Shown in pieces: positions 33,142 to 43,031 of a stretch of 64,000 bases of DNA (positions are counted from its first letter, which is position 1; every line of letters starts with the position of its first letter). Made by a program: the position numbers and the translations under genes. Location of the stretch: the NCBI RefSeq assembly GCF_000178855.1, contig NZ_ADVG01000003.1, positions 434,001 through 498,000 on the forward strand, read 5' to 3'. Source of the stretch: Ktedonobacter racemifer DSM 44963. GTDB lineage: Bacteria; Chloroflexota; Ktedonobacteria; Ktedonobacterales; Ktedonobacteraceae. The notes under the pieces are model-generated. The model saw only the letters and a program-made list of their open reading frames with translations, had not been told where the DNA came from and searched no databases.

Positions 33142-33287
33142 GCGGCGCCGGGTTATGCTCTCGCTTGATGGATAGTTAGTCAGTAGTAAATATCGTGAAT
33201 ATTGGGAAAAGCAGTCGCTTTAGTGAAGGCGACGTTCAACGAGTGATACTCTCCCTAAAGCCCTAAAACACCTCAGGATCATGCATT

Positions 33288-33857
33288 ATGAAGAATACGA
33301 TTGTTTATCTCATCGGATATGCTGGAACAGGCAAATATACCATTGCCAAAGAAATCGCCGCGCTTACAGGTGCGGTGATAGTGGATAACCAGCTAATCAA
33401 TACTCCTGTCTTCAGTGTGGTCGCTGCTGATGGAAAAACTCCTTTACCAGCAGCGGTATGGCCAAAAATCGAGAGCATACGCCGTATCGTCTTGGACACA
33501 GTTGCGGAATTGGCGCAGCCGGAGGCCAGCTTTATTTTCACCAACGAGCTCTATGAGGGAAAGCTGATGGATCGTCGCTGGTATGAAGACGTAGAAATTC
33601 TGGCAACAAAACGCCAGGCGAAGCTTTTGCCAGTGATCCTGCGCTGTGAGCCAGAAGAAATATGTCGTCGCGTTACCTCCCCAGAGCGAGCAGTGCGTTT
33701 CAAGGAAAGAAGCGCTGACAATACGCGAGAGAAAATACGCACATACAGGCTATTACGCGTTGACCATCCCAACTGCCTCGAGTTAGACATCACCAATCTC
33801 TCGCCAATCCAGGCAGCGCTGACAATTATTGCGCATGTGGAAAAGAGTACGCTGTAA
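33288..33857 (+). CDS. P-loop nucleoside/shikimate kinase-like protein
   Basis: A 189-residue AAA_33-type kinase. The Walker A is GYAGTGKYTIA at residues 10-20, in the GxxGxGKxT form of small-molecule kinases. The middle has FIFTNELYEG and the lid-like RAVRFKERSADNTREKIR. The phosphate acceptor is unknown; relatives act on nucleosides, antibiotics or polynucleotides. Monocistronic. Confidence 0.75.
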   Translation: MKNTIVYLIGYAGTGKYTIAKEIAALTGAVIVDNQLINTPVFSVVAADGKTPLPAAVWPKIESIRRIVLDTVAELAQPEASFIFTNELYEGKLMDRRWYEDVEILATKRQAKLLPVILRCEPEEICRRVTSPERAVRFKERSADNTREKIRTYRLLRVDHPNCLELDITNLSPIQAALTIIAHVEKSTL

Positions 33858-33907
33858 CCTCTCCAAAGGGAGCATGAGGAGGCCACACCAAATATTTGCC
33901 AGACTCA

Positions 33908-34894
33908 CTATTCACGACATTTATCAGTCAGGGAGGAGCGTTTGGGCAACCAGGCGGCGCCGGGGAGTCTATCACCAAGCCCTCTCTTACCAACCAAAAT
34001 ATCAGTAAATAGGAACATGAGAGCGATAAAACCAAGAAAGTAGAGAAGCATAATGATCCAAGAATAGGGAATTGTCGCGATGCTAGATATTGGTAAAAGA
34101 GAGAAAAATAATAGGACCAAGACTAAACACTGGAGTGAATTGATCGCTCTACTACGAAACATATCATCTATACCATCTGCCCCCGGAACGCTGGAGGAGA
34201 CAATGGGGGAGGGAACAGAGGCAATACGCGTTAGCAGCAACTCCACATACAGAAGATCTATAAACATTAATCCAATCCATGGATAGATGATCTCAGGCTG
34301 CCAGGGCTTGGGAAAGAAATCGTCGCTGAGACAGGCATTCCCAGGCATATAAATTACATGAAAAACCAGGGCGATGACGCAAGTCAAGGCCAGAACTGTA
34401 AAGAGTAGCCAGAAGAAGAGAGGGGAACGATAATCGCGTAGCGTGCGACGGGGTCCAAGTTCACGTGTGGCGCGGGCCGTGTGTTGTAGATGATGGAGCA
34501 CGAGCGAACCACCAATGCTTGCTCCAGCAATGCAAACCAGGAAGCAGGCATTATTTAAGAAATTCGTCATAATAAAAGGGCAAATAAGGCTCCATGCAGG
34601 GCTTACCAGCAAGATAGCATAAAGGAGGCCATAAAGTAGGAGAGCCATGCCGGCGCCAATTGAGGCCATAGACATAAAAGTGTTTAGGCTATACATATAG
34701 TCGGTCAACGCGGCTTCTGGGACGTGCCAGCGTTCCGCTTCGGGGCGCAAACCTTTGAGGATGGCATCCTTCAAGGGCTTTTTTGCTGTGGCTCGCCAAT
34801 GCATTATCCAACCCATCGCGATAAGAAGTATGGCACCTCCTCCACACAACCAGACATAACTAGCGGGGAAAGAGATAAGCGCGGAAAAGTTCAT
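33908..34894 (-). CDS. integral membrane protein of unknown function
   Basis: A 328-residue protein with about eight hydrophobic segments (for example residues 12-32, 78-97, 105-135, 158-180 and 265-300). Conserved-looking features are a cytoplasmic loop with HHLQHTARATRELGPRR and no enzymatic motif. An AGGGAT RBS precedes the ATG at 34894. Its neighbours give no clue. Function not recognised. Confidence 0.65.
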   Translation of the reverse strand: MNFSALISFPASYVWLCGGGAILLIAMGWIMHWRATAKKPLKDAILKGLRPEAERWHVPEAALTDYMYSLNTFMSMASIGAGMALLLYGLLYAILLVSPAWSLICPFIMTNFLNNACFLVCIAGASIGGSLVLHHLQHTARATRELGPRRTLRDYRSPLFFWLLFTVLALTCVIALVFHVIYMPGNACLSDDFFPKPWQPEIIYPWIGLMFIDLLYVELLLTRIASVPSPIVSSSVPGADGIDDMFRSRAINSLQCLVLVLLFFSLLPISSIATIPYSWIIMLLYFLGFIALMFLFTDILVGKRGLGDRLPGAAWLPKRSSLTDKCRE

Positions 34895-35025
34895 GAAATC
34901 CCTCCAGATTGAACAAAAATAGGCAAAGTTTCCAGAGATATACGACGAAGACGCTCCTTAAGAGGGTTCTTTGCTTGCGGCTCCGTCGCACATTTCCTCA
35001 TCGAGAGGTAAGGGATATGTTTGTG

Positions 35026-35436
35026 CTACTCCGGCAGGTGGGCGATGGCTTCGATTTCGAGCAGGAATTCTTCACGGGCCAGCCTGCGAACCTCGACCAG
35101 GGTCATGGCGGGCGGGCTCTGGGTATTGATGTAGCGGTCGCGTACTTCGCGGAGAGTGAGAATTTGAGACATGTCCACAACGTACATATTCAGTTTGACC
35201 ACGCTGGTAAAGTCGGCTCCAACGGCAGCAAGCGCGGCCTTGAGGTTTTCAAAGACCTGCTGGGCCTGGGCATGGAAATCATTCAGGCCGACGATCTCGC
35301 CAGATGGACTGAGGGCGATCTGGCCGGAGATAAAGATGGTCCGCCCTCGCGTGACCTCGACAATCTGGGTGTAACCTGGCGTTGGCGGGAGCGTTGAGGG
35401 TTGAATGAAGCGAATGTTTGTGGGCTGGTTATCCAC
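35026..35436 (-). CDS. RidA/YjgF/YER057c family protein
   Basis: A 136-residue trimer-forming protein. The SGQIALSPSGEIVG block and the C-terminal TLVEVRRLAREEFLLEIEAIA are family marks. The arginine that carries out imine/enamine hydrolysis in true RidA (usually before the TxVxV block) is replaced by SPPAM, so it may belong to a non-deaminase Rid subgroup. RBS AAGGAAAAA precedes the ATG. Confidence 0.85.
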   Translation of the reverse strand: MDNQPTNIRFIQPSTLPPTPGYTQIVEVTRGRTIFISGQIALSPSGEIVGLNDFHAQAQQVFENLKAALAAVGADFTSVVKLNMYVVDMSQILTLREVRDRYINTQSPPAMTLVEVRRLAREEFLLEIEAIAHLPE

Positions 35437-35503
35437 GGTTTTTCCTTTCTGCTAAACCAAAAGCTTCTGGAGGTATAGCTCATGCATTAGGCTACCAGAG
35501 TTG

Positions 35504-35529
35504 TGGGAAGCCTTTGAAAAAGCTTCCCA
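35504..35529 (-). terminator. hairpin terminator after the propeller lipoprotein
   Basis: Arms TGGGAAGC and GCTTCCCA at 35504-35511 and 35522-35529 with a ten-base loop of CTTTGAAAAA, about 40 bases past the stop of the minus-strand gene. Confidence 0.55.
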
Positions 35530-35565
35530 TGCTCACTCATGAAGACGAATTGAGGGTATTGGTAG

Positions 35566-36927
35566 TTACATGGTGGTCCAGCCGACCACATCCGCAAAAA
35601 GTCCATCTCCATAAGTGGCAAATGGCGTTGGCGTGCCGCCGTTGGTCTTACCGAAGATGAGCTGGCCGCTAGTTCCGGGCTGGGTGCGGATCGCGAGCGC
35701 ATACATATCGCCAGCGCGCGAGCCATGTGATTTCGCGGAAGTGCAGTTACTGATCGGATTTGTGCTCTGCTGGTCAGCAGTGGTGAGCCGTTGGCCTAAG
35801 CTCCCATCATCATTCAGAATCCAGATCCCATTGTGAGAAGTATCGGGTGGACCTGGATGTTGCTGAACGTTTGAGATATTGATTAACAACTGATGGTCGT
35901 TGATGGGGCAGGCTTCGACCACATTGTACTGCGTACTATGCCAGATCGTCTGTGAAGTACCGCCTGTAGCTGACATCGAAAGCACTGAACTGGGAGGCGA
36001 GCAACTATACTGATCGCAGCCATTGTAGTCAACATACAGTTTAGAGCCATCGCTCGCCATGCCTTTGAACTGACCCTTTAGAATAGTGGTGAGATCGCCC
36101 ACATGTTGATTGGCGCCCCCAGTAATATCCAGCAGGTAAATGTTCAGTCTCGCATTCTCGCCTGCGTCATACATGTATATATGCGTATTATCAGCCCAGG
36201 AGCTATATCCAATTATTACCTGTCCGGCCATGGTAGAGGTAAAGACATTCTGGATCTGACCTGTAGAGGTGCTCAACACCTGGACAAGCCTGGTCTCATG
36301 CGGATTGGGGGTCGCATTATCGGATTCATCCTTCAACATGGCAATGGATTGCTGGTCAGGAGACCATTTAATGTATGGTAGATCTGTAACGCTTCTCGTA
36401 GTGCAGTAGAGTGTTTGCAGGTCTTGCCCATCTACACGGACAACCTGCACTTTGACATCCCGCATTGAGCCGCGCTGATCCGTAGTTGCGCTCTTCGAAG
36501 CTGAGGTGAAGAGTATCCATTGACCATCGTTTGAAACCTGGGCATTATCAATCCTTGCGCCTGGGACATTCACAATCACAGCCTTGCTGCCAGTGGTCAC
36601 ATCATAGCGCTTCAGCGCCCCCATGAGAGGTTCAGCATTTCCGCTACTAGAAGTATCCTGATTGGTTGAATAGACAATGGTAGGGTGGTCTCCCAATGTA
36701 AGTGGCTCGGTCACCATTGCGCGTGCCGTGCCGGTTGCAGGGCAACTCGTCTGTAGTACTGGTTTAGTCGTGGGCGTGGTTGTGTGATTCGGGCCAACTG
36801 TATGCGTTCTTACTACCTGGGATGAGGTAGAATTAAGCGACTGGGTAGATCCACAAGCTGACAACACGCAGACAAGACAACAGAGAAAGATAAGCCACCA
36901 ACGTTTGTGAAACCTATAAATTGGCAT
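35566..36927 (-). CDS. WD40/TolB-like propeller lipoprotein
   Basis: A 453-residue secreted protein. The signal peptide ends in a lipobox (CVLSAC), giving lipid-anchored Cys at about residue 25. A Ser/Thr-rich linker follows, then TolB-like blades (PTIVYSTNQDTSS, DNAQVSNDGQWILFTSAS, YIKWSPDQQSIAML). ATG 36927 is chosen because GAGGAG lies five bases upstream; a GTG two codons earlier overlaps this. It is probably a cell-surface binding or sensor protein. Confidence 0.8.
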   Translation of the reverse strand: MPIYRFHKRWWLIFLCCLVCVLSACGSTQSLNSTSSQVVRTHTVGPNHTTTPTTKPVLQTSCPATGTARAMVTEPLTLGDHPTIVYSTNQDTSSSGNAEPLMGALKRYDVTTGSKAVIVNVPGARIDNAQVSNDGQWILFTSASKSATTDQRGSMRDVKVQVVRVDGQDLQTLYCTTRSVTDLPYIKWSPDQQSIAMLKDESDNATPNPHETRLVQVLSTSTGQIQNVFTSTMAGQVIIGYSSWADNTHIYMYDAGENARLNIYLLDITGGANQHVGDLTTILKGQFKGMASDGSKLYVDYNGCDQYSCSPPSSVLSMSATGGTSQTIWHSTQYNVVEACPINDHQLLINISNVQQHPGPPDTSHNGIWILNDDGSLGQRLTTADQQSTNPISNCTSAKSHGSRAGDMYALAIRTQPGTSGQLIFGKTNGGTPTPFATYGDGLFADVVGWTTM

Positions 36928-37169
36928 ATGCACTCCTCAAATCAGAAATAGCGATGCAGAGAAATGTACAAATATTTGCTCCTGCATCTGAACGCTATTA
37001 TAGCAGAGTTTAAAAGAAAAAAGAGCAGTAGGCTTAAACCAGCCTATTCCTGACAGGTATTGACAGGTTTTAGTGCTATATTAGATAACGCAGCAAGCAA
37101 GGAAAAATCCAAGTGAGCTTGGACCCTACAGTTTTCTAGTTGCAAACTCATACAAAAAGGGATAATAGA

Positions 37170-37712
37170 ATGTCTATGAATAGCAAGTCAGGGAGTGATA
37201 TGAGCAATAAGAGCAGTGTGCGGATTGAGCCGTGGGGTGAGGGCGACCTGCCGCTGTTGAAGAAATTACTGGGTGATCCGGCAATGACTGAGCACCTCGG
37301 TGGACCTGAGAGCGATGAGCAGTTGGTCAGGCGCCAGGCCCGCTATGAGAAGCTAGTGGAGTCTGGCAAAGGGCGGATGTTTAAGGTTGTGCTTCAGGAG
37401 ACGGGCGAGGCTGCCGGATCGGTCGGCTACTGGGACAGCAGCCATAATGGCGAAGAGATCTATGAGATAGGGTGGTCAGTGCTCCCTGCCTTCCAGGGCC
37501 AGGGCATTGCGAGCATGGCAACTACTCTGGCCATTGCCATGGCGAGGTCGGATGGCAAGCACCGCTTTCTGCACGCCTTTCCCTCCGTGGAAAATCCGCC
37601 ATCGAACGCACTCTGCCGCAAGCTGGGCTTTACCCTAGTCGAGGAATGCGAGTTTGAGTATCCAAAGGGCCACTTTATGCGCTGTAATGACTGGCGCTTA
37701 GATCTTTTGTGA
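37170..37712 (+). CDS. GNAT-family N-acetyltransferase (RimJ/RimL-like)
   Basis: A 180-residue acetyltransferase. The acetyl-CoA pyrophosphate-binding motif A is SVLPAFQGQGIASMA; the motif B region is NALCRKLGFTLVEE. Two starts are possible: ATG 37170 with AAAGGGAT upstream and ATG 37200 with AGGGAG upstream. It lies ten bases before the DUF4037 gene and is cotranscribed with it. The acetyl acceptor is unknown. Confidence 0.85.
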   Translation: MSMNSKSGSDMSNKSSVRIEPWGEGDLPLLKKLLGDPAMTEHLGGPESDEQLVRRQARYEKLVESGKGRMFKVVLQETGEAAGSVGYWDSSHNGEEIYEIGWSVLPAFQGQGIASMATTLAIAMARSDGKHRFLHAFPSVENPPSNALCRKLGFTLVEECEFEYPKGHFMRCNDWRLDLL

Positions 37713-37722
37713 AGGAGTTTGC

Positions 37723-38811
37723 ATGCCCATATTTATCCCGGGAGTTGAGTTGAGCCGCCGCTTCTATGAGGAGATCGTGCGGCCCTTACTCGTAGAGACT
37801 TTTCCCGAGCTGGCGTATGCCGCCGCCCTGGTTGGTCCGGGGAGCGAGGTGCTGGGTTTTGACAGCGAGATGTCTATGGATCACGATTGGGGTCCACGCC
37901 TCTTTCTCTTTGTACGCGAGAAGGATACCGGGCTGAGCGAGACCATTAGCGATATGCTGAGCCAGCGGCTGCCAGCCGCCTTTGCGGGTTTCCCGGTCGC
38001 GTTGCCGTTGGATGCCAGCGGATCGTCCCTGCGCGACCTGAAGCGCCCCCTGGCTGGCCCAATTCAGCATCGCGTCCTCACGATAACGATACGTGATTTT
38101 GGACGCATTCAGCTTGGCTATGACCTGGTGCAACCCTTGCAGACCGCGGACTGGCTAACCTTTCCAGCGCACTCCCTGGGAGAGATCGTCGCGGGAGCGG
38201 TGTATCACGATGACATTGGCGAGCTTACAGCGCTGCGCCAGCGCTTCGTCTGGTATCCTCACGATGTGTGGCTCTACCTTCTGGCCTGTGGCTGGCAGCG
38301 TATTGGGCAGGAGGAGCACCTGATGCCCCGCGCTGGATTTATGGGTGATGAGCTAGGTTCGGCACTCATCGCCTCGCGCCTCGTCCGCGATGTGATGAAT
38401 CTATGCTTCTTGATGGAGAGGCAGTATGCCCCCTATGCCAAGTGGTTTGGCACGGGCTTTCAACGGCTGCGCTGTGCCGGAGAGATCTACCCTCTGCTCT
38501 GGCGGGCACAACAGGCTGCGAGTTGGCAGGAACGCATGAATGCTCTTGCGAACGCCTACGAGGTCCTGGCACGCATGCAGAACGCGCTCGGTGTAAGCAA
38601 GGTCCTGCCCGAGGTTGCCTCCAACTTCTATGATCGCCCCTTCCGGGTTATCCACGGCGAGCTATTCGCCCAGGCGCTGCGGGAAGAGATTACCGATCCC
38701 GATATGCAGCGTATCGCCGGGCGACGCTTGATAGGAAGCCTGAATCAGTGGAGCGATAGCACAGATATGGAAGGCATAGAACACGAGCGGATTCAAAGAC
38801 TATATGAATAG
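37723..38811 (+). CDS. DUF4037 domain protein, nucleotidyltransferase-like
   Basis: A 362-residue protein. The N-terminal GPGSEVLGFDSEMSMDHDWG is the glycine-serine and acidic pattern of nucleotidyltransferase folds, followed by the DUF4037 core (YPHDVWLYLLACGWQRIGQEE). Possible roles are transfer of a nucleotide to an antibiotic or another small molecule, but this is not shown. RBS GAAGGAG precedes the ATG, and it is coupled to the acetyltransferase. Confidence 0.8.
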   Translation: MPIFIPGVELSRRFYEEIVRPLLVETFPELAYAAALVGPGSEVLGFDSEMSMDHDWGPRLFLFVREKDTGLSETISDMLSQRLPAAFAGFPVALPLDASGSSLRDLKRPLAGPIQHRVLTITIRDFGRIQLGYDLVQPLQTADWLTFPAHSLGEIVAGAVYHDDIGELTALRQRFVWYPHDVWLYLLACGWQRIGQEEHLMPRAGFMGDELGSALIASRLVRDVMNLCFLMERQYAPYAKWFGTGFQRLRCAGEIYPLLWRAQQAASWQERMNALANAYEVLARMQNALGVSKVLPEVASNFYDRPFRVIHGELFAQALREEITDPDMQRIAGRRLIGSLNQWSDSTDMEGIEHERIQRLYE

Positions 38812-38858
38812 AGGGTGCTACGGGTGTGAGAAACGTTTCCAAGGAATCATGCCAGATA

Positions 38859-38887
38859 TTGACAACTAGAGACGTCTCTGGTAGAGT
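38859..38887 (+). promoter_or_regulatory. orphan promoter with palindromic operator in its spacer
   Basis: TTGACA (38859-38864) and TAGAGT (38882-38887) have a 17-base spacer that contains the perfect palindrome AGAGACGTCTCT (38868-38879). Downstream there is only the tnpB remnant, so the original gene has probably been lost. Confidence 0.55.
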
Positions 38888-39681
38888 TTCGTTAGAAAGA
38901 ATGTTCTTGTGTGAAACGCCAAGAGAGAGGTTCACTGACACGAAGGATGTGTTGTCGGAATGGAAGGAGGCACCAGGAGGTGAGCATGGGGCGCAAGAAC
39001 AATCAGCAGTTTGTGCAGCTTCCCCATGCTCGCTTTATTGAGCAGTTGACCTACAAAGCGCACCTGGTTGGGATCAGGGTCATCCTTCAAGAAGAAAGCT
39101 ACACCAGCAAGGCCAGTTTTCTGGACGACGACCCCATCCCACCCTATGAGGCGAACGCTGCTGAAAAGCCGGTGTTCTCGGGCAAGCGTGTGGCTCGCAG
39201 TTGGTATCGCGCCAGGGATGGACGCCTCATTCATGCCGACATCAACGGCAGCTACGTGCGCCGCTTCGGCGCTTATCAAATCTCTCCAAAAGGAGATGAG
39301 GTTGAGGGCAATCGACCTCAAGGACACCCAACCCACCTGGAGAGGAAACTCAAAGGGGAAAGTAGCATGTTGGGAACGAGGTTAAACGCGAAGGTATGTA
39401 GCGTGACGCACCGCAAGTCCTGTACGCATGGTGAAGCCTGCATTGGCTGAACCCAAGTTTCCAGTGGTCTAAGCGTTGGCCCATCGCAGCATACCTGACG
39501 CGATGACATCGGAATACACGTCATTTGTAGCTGGGCGTGTAACGCTCTCTCCGACGGACGACCAGTAATGAACTGGTTTAAGGAAACGAACTGGGCACCT
39601 AAACGTACTCAACGTTTGATAAGCGCAAATGCGGGATCGCCTAAAAGGTGCGAGCCTCATGGCGACGGAGTTTCCATAGTA

Positions 39682-40374
39682 GTGCGCCCATGTGGCACAA
39701 GAACCTCTCTCACCCGTCGGGGTGAGTCCACTGAAGCGAAGTGGATAAACCAGCAACTTACCTTCAGTCGAAAGATATGAGGGGACCGTAGCATGTTGTC
39801 AGGAAGGTCGGTGAAGTCCCAGTACCAGGGGCCAGAGGCCGATCAGGTAAGTCGTGTATGGTGAAGACTGATTGTCTGAAGCCCAGTCAAGGCGGAATTG
39901 GGGCAGCCCACAGGACACGGTACTAGCGCCTGTGTTCGACGTTGCCGGGAACGGTACTACTTCCCTGCAAAGCTTCCGTCGAAGCCTACCCGTACGGAAC
40001 GGGAAAAGACGTAAAGGACACCTGGAGCACGAACTGAGATTCTTGGAGGCAACTTGGGGTTGCCCTAACCACCGCGAGGTGTATGGGTACAGAGGGACCG
40101 AAGTAGTCGCGGAAGTCACGCTCCGCCGGGGCCTGTGAGAAAGACACAGACAGGGCGAAGGGTCCCAGGAACTCGTCTCAGCGGCAGAGGTTGGCCTGGA
40201 TGGGCCACACGATCTTTGCGCAACGAGGCAAAGGGTTCTGGAGAGCTACAGTGCCATGAAAGTGGCCCGCTGGGTTCGGGAAGAGACCGTTGGAAAAGGG
40301 CTGAGTCCAGGAAACCACCTGAAATATCAGGCAGGTCGGGACAGCATCAGTACCTCGCTGGCGGTCTACTTCAT
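39682..40374 (+). mobile_element. ORF-less group II intron B, nested in domain I of intron A
   Basis: It starts GTGCGCCC at 39682. Domain V is at about 40231-40270 (GAGCTACAG ... GTGGCCCGCTGGGTTC). Domain VI pairs GAAGAGACCG with CGGTCT-A-CTTC, leaving bulged A 40368, and the intron ends ACTTCAT at 40374. When it is removed, domain I of intron A reads GTTTCCATAGTA-CTCAAAC, a stem like those in introns 1 and B at the same place. The length is 693 nt, without any protein frame. Confidence 0.85.
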
Positions 40375-40454
40375 CTCAAACGCTTAGAGTAATATCTGAG
40401 ACACGGGGAAGGGAAACAGGGAACATCGAGAACTAACTTAGGGAGGTGCGCGAG

Positions 40455-43031
40455 ATGCGCTCAGCCGAAACTATCTTAGGGATCATTCAAGAACGAGGCA
40501 AACAGGGATTGCCATTGGAACGAGTGTACCGACTCCTGTTTAACCGCGAACTGTATCTGATGGCCTATGGCAAAATCTACCGAAATACTGGAGCCACCAC
40601 GCCAGGAAGTACCCCTGAAACGGTGGACGAGATGTCCTTGCGAAAAATCGACACTATCATCGAAGCGCTACGCTCCGAACGATACCGATGGGCACCGACC
40701 CGGCGCGTCTACATCGAGAAAAAGCACTCGACGAAAAAGCGCCCGCTCTCGATGCCCACCTGGTCGGACAAGCTGCTTCAGGAAGTTATTCGACTGATCC
40801 TGGAAAGCTACTTTGAACCGACCTTCAGCAACAGCTCTCACGGTTTCCGACCCGGTAGAGGATGCCACACAGCACTCAGGCAGATCGACGATAACTGGCA
40901 TGGAATAAATTGGTTCGTGGAGGGAGACATTAAAGCCTGTTTTGACAGCGGGCGTCCGTTCGGGTGCCAGATGACCAGGCTGTGAACAGCCTACGGACAG
41001 GATGAAGCTGTCCGTTCCTAACCTCTCCCGCCCTGTCGGTCTCACTCGATAGGGGGCGCAGATGACGAAGCAGATAAGCGCTGTGCGTATCGGTTAGCCC
41101 GGAGAGGGACATGCGGCGCATGTGCGGGAAGTCGTCGTACCAAGAGGCATGTGCTGCGAGGAGAGCTGACTAAGGTAAGCGGGTCGAATCCGCGAAGGAT
41201 AGAGCCACTAAAATAGCATACTCGGCTCAGGACGACTGAAGGGCCGATGAGATCTGACGAATAGGCTACTTGTTTGTCGTAGCCGTTCCCTCGCTCTGCG
41301 AGTGCTGTAGAGGCTTCATCACCAAAGCAGGAATGATCTCAGCGTAGCAGAGGCTACGCATGTGGTTGTCCTACCTAGGGTCAGCGGGCAAAGTGATCTG
41401 GCGCTACCGGAGAACCATGTGCTCCTCGCTCCTCCAAAGTTTTTTTGAAGGAGAGGTGGTGAGGACACCGAAGAGGGCATATGGGGCGGAACCGCCGTAG
41501 TACTCTGAGCGCGGGAGAGCCGCGAACATGGGGAAGGGCGGTAGTGTTGACCGTGTTTTAGTACCGAAAGACGAGGGAACTAGACCCTTAAACAACGTCA
41601 AACAGGAACAAACACATCTTGCTAAACAACAAGAGTCAACAGGGAAAGCTGAGTACTCCGAAAGGGGTCCGCTCAGTTTGAGGGAGCACGGTGGGGAAAC
41701 CTACTCATGAAAGTGGGCCAGGCGCTCCACCTTGACTCCACCTCTCGCATGAAATTCTCATGCAAACGCTGGCAGAGCATATCCATGATGGGCGATTTAT
41801 TCGGCTCATCCGAGAACTCCTTCAAGCAGGATATTTAGAGGAATGGAAATACAATACCACCTTAAGTGGTGCCCCCCAGGGCGGGATAGTCAGCCCCATT
41901 CTTTCCAACATCTATCTCAGCAAACTGGACCGATATATCGAAGAAATACTCATTCCAATGTACACAAAGGGAGCCAGACGCAAACAGAACTCGCAATACC
42001 ATACACTCCTTGAGCGTGCCGCAAGACTACGGAAAGGAGGAAAGATCCAGGAGGCAATTGCCTTGCGCAAACAAGCCCAGAAAATGCCTTCGATTCAGGT
42101 CATCGACCCGGAATACAGGCGGCTCAAGTATGTACGATATGCGGATGATTGGCTCCTCGGTTTCACCGGACCGAGAGAAGAAGCGGAGCAAATCAAGCAA
42201 GCGATCAAAACCTACCTGCATGACGAGCTACAATTGATCCTCTCCGAAGAGAAAACGCTCATTACCCATGCAAGAACGGAAGCAGCACGATTTCTTAGCT
42301 ACCACATCACAGTGTCTCAAGATGATACGTTTCAAACAAGGAAGAAGCGGAGCATCAACAGACATATCAGGATGCGCATTCCCTCGGGTGTCATGAGCGA
42401 AAAATGCCGAAAATACCAACAACACGGAAAGCCGATCCATCGCAAGGAACTTACCAACAACACGGAGTACTCCATTGTTGCACAGTATCAAGCGGAATTT
42501 CGGGGACTCGTAGAATACTATCAGTTCGCCAATGATCTGCACAGGCTTAATCACCTGAAACGGATTATGCAACAATCCCTTATTAAAACACTAGCAACAA
42601 AGCTAAAAATCTCAGGACAAAAGGTGCGGAAGAGGTACAATACCACCTGGACGGTTAACGGAAAACCCTACAAGGGCATTCAAGTCACCGTCCCGCGAGA
42701 AGGGAAAAAGCCACTGATAGCCAAATGGGGCGGCATCCCGCTCAGAAGAAAAATTCAAGCAATCCTGAACGATCAGCCACCAGCGTTTTGGGCAGGACGA
42801 TCAGAGCTGGAAAAACGCCTCTTAGCCGATACCTGTGAGTTATGTGGCTCCAAAGATCGGGTAGAGATCCATCACATCCGAGCACTGAAAGACCTTGACC
42901 AGAAAGGGAGACGAGAAAAACCTTTGTGGGCAAAGGTGATGTCAGCCCGCAAACGAAAAACCCTCGTTGTATGTTGGTCGTGTCACAGGAATATCCACGC
43001 TGGACAACCTATGAAAAAGCCTCAGACATGA
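40455..43031 (+). CDS. ltrA: group II intron reverse transcriptase/maturase with HNH domain, split by intron C
   Basis: Joining 40455-40949 and 41742-43031 gives a 594-residue protein. Part 1 carries RT blocks 0-3 up to the first catalytic Asp (VEGDIKACFDS); part 2 resumes LSHEILMQTL, then GAPQGGIVSP, YADDWLLG (catalytic Asp pair), the maturase X domain and a C-terminal HNH endonuclease (CELCGSKDRVEIHHI, CWSCHRNIH). Because intron C is 792 nt, the frame resumes exactly after it. ATG 40455 follows GGGAGGT. Without splicing of C only an inactive 170-residue N-terminal piece is made. It should aid splicing of intron A and its insertion into new DNA sites. Confidence 0.9.
40950..41741 (+). mobile_element. 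ORF-less group II intron C, nested in the RT gene
   Basis: Borders are set by the RT frame (FDS | LSHEILM). It begins GGGCGTCC, a change from the GTGYG consensus, and ends GACTCCAC. Domain V is at 41647-41680 with the AGC catalytic triad, a GAAA tetraloop and closing CTCAGTTT. Domain VI has candidate branch A 41735, seven bases from the end. Its sequence and domain V differ from introns 1, A and B, so it is from another lineage. No protein of meaningful length is encoded. Confidence 0.82.

Noticed and set aside
38826..39041. Frame MFLCETPRERF... after the orphan promoter
   Set aside because: It runs into the tnpB remnant in another frame and has no family features.
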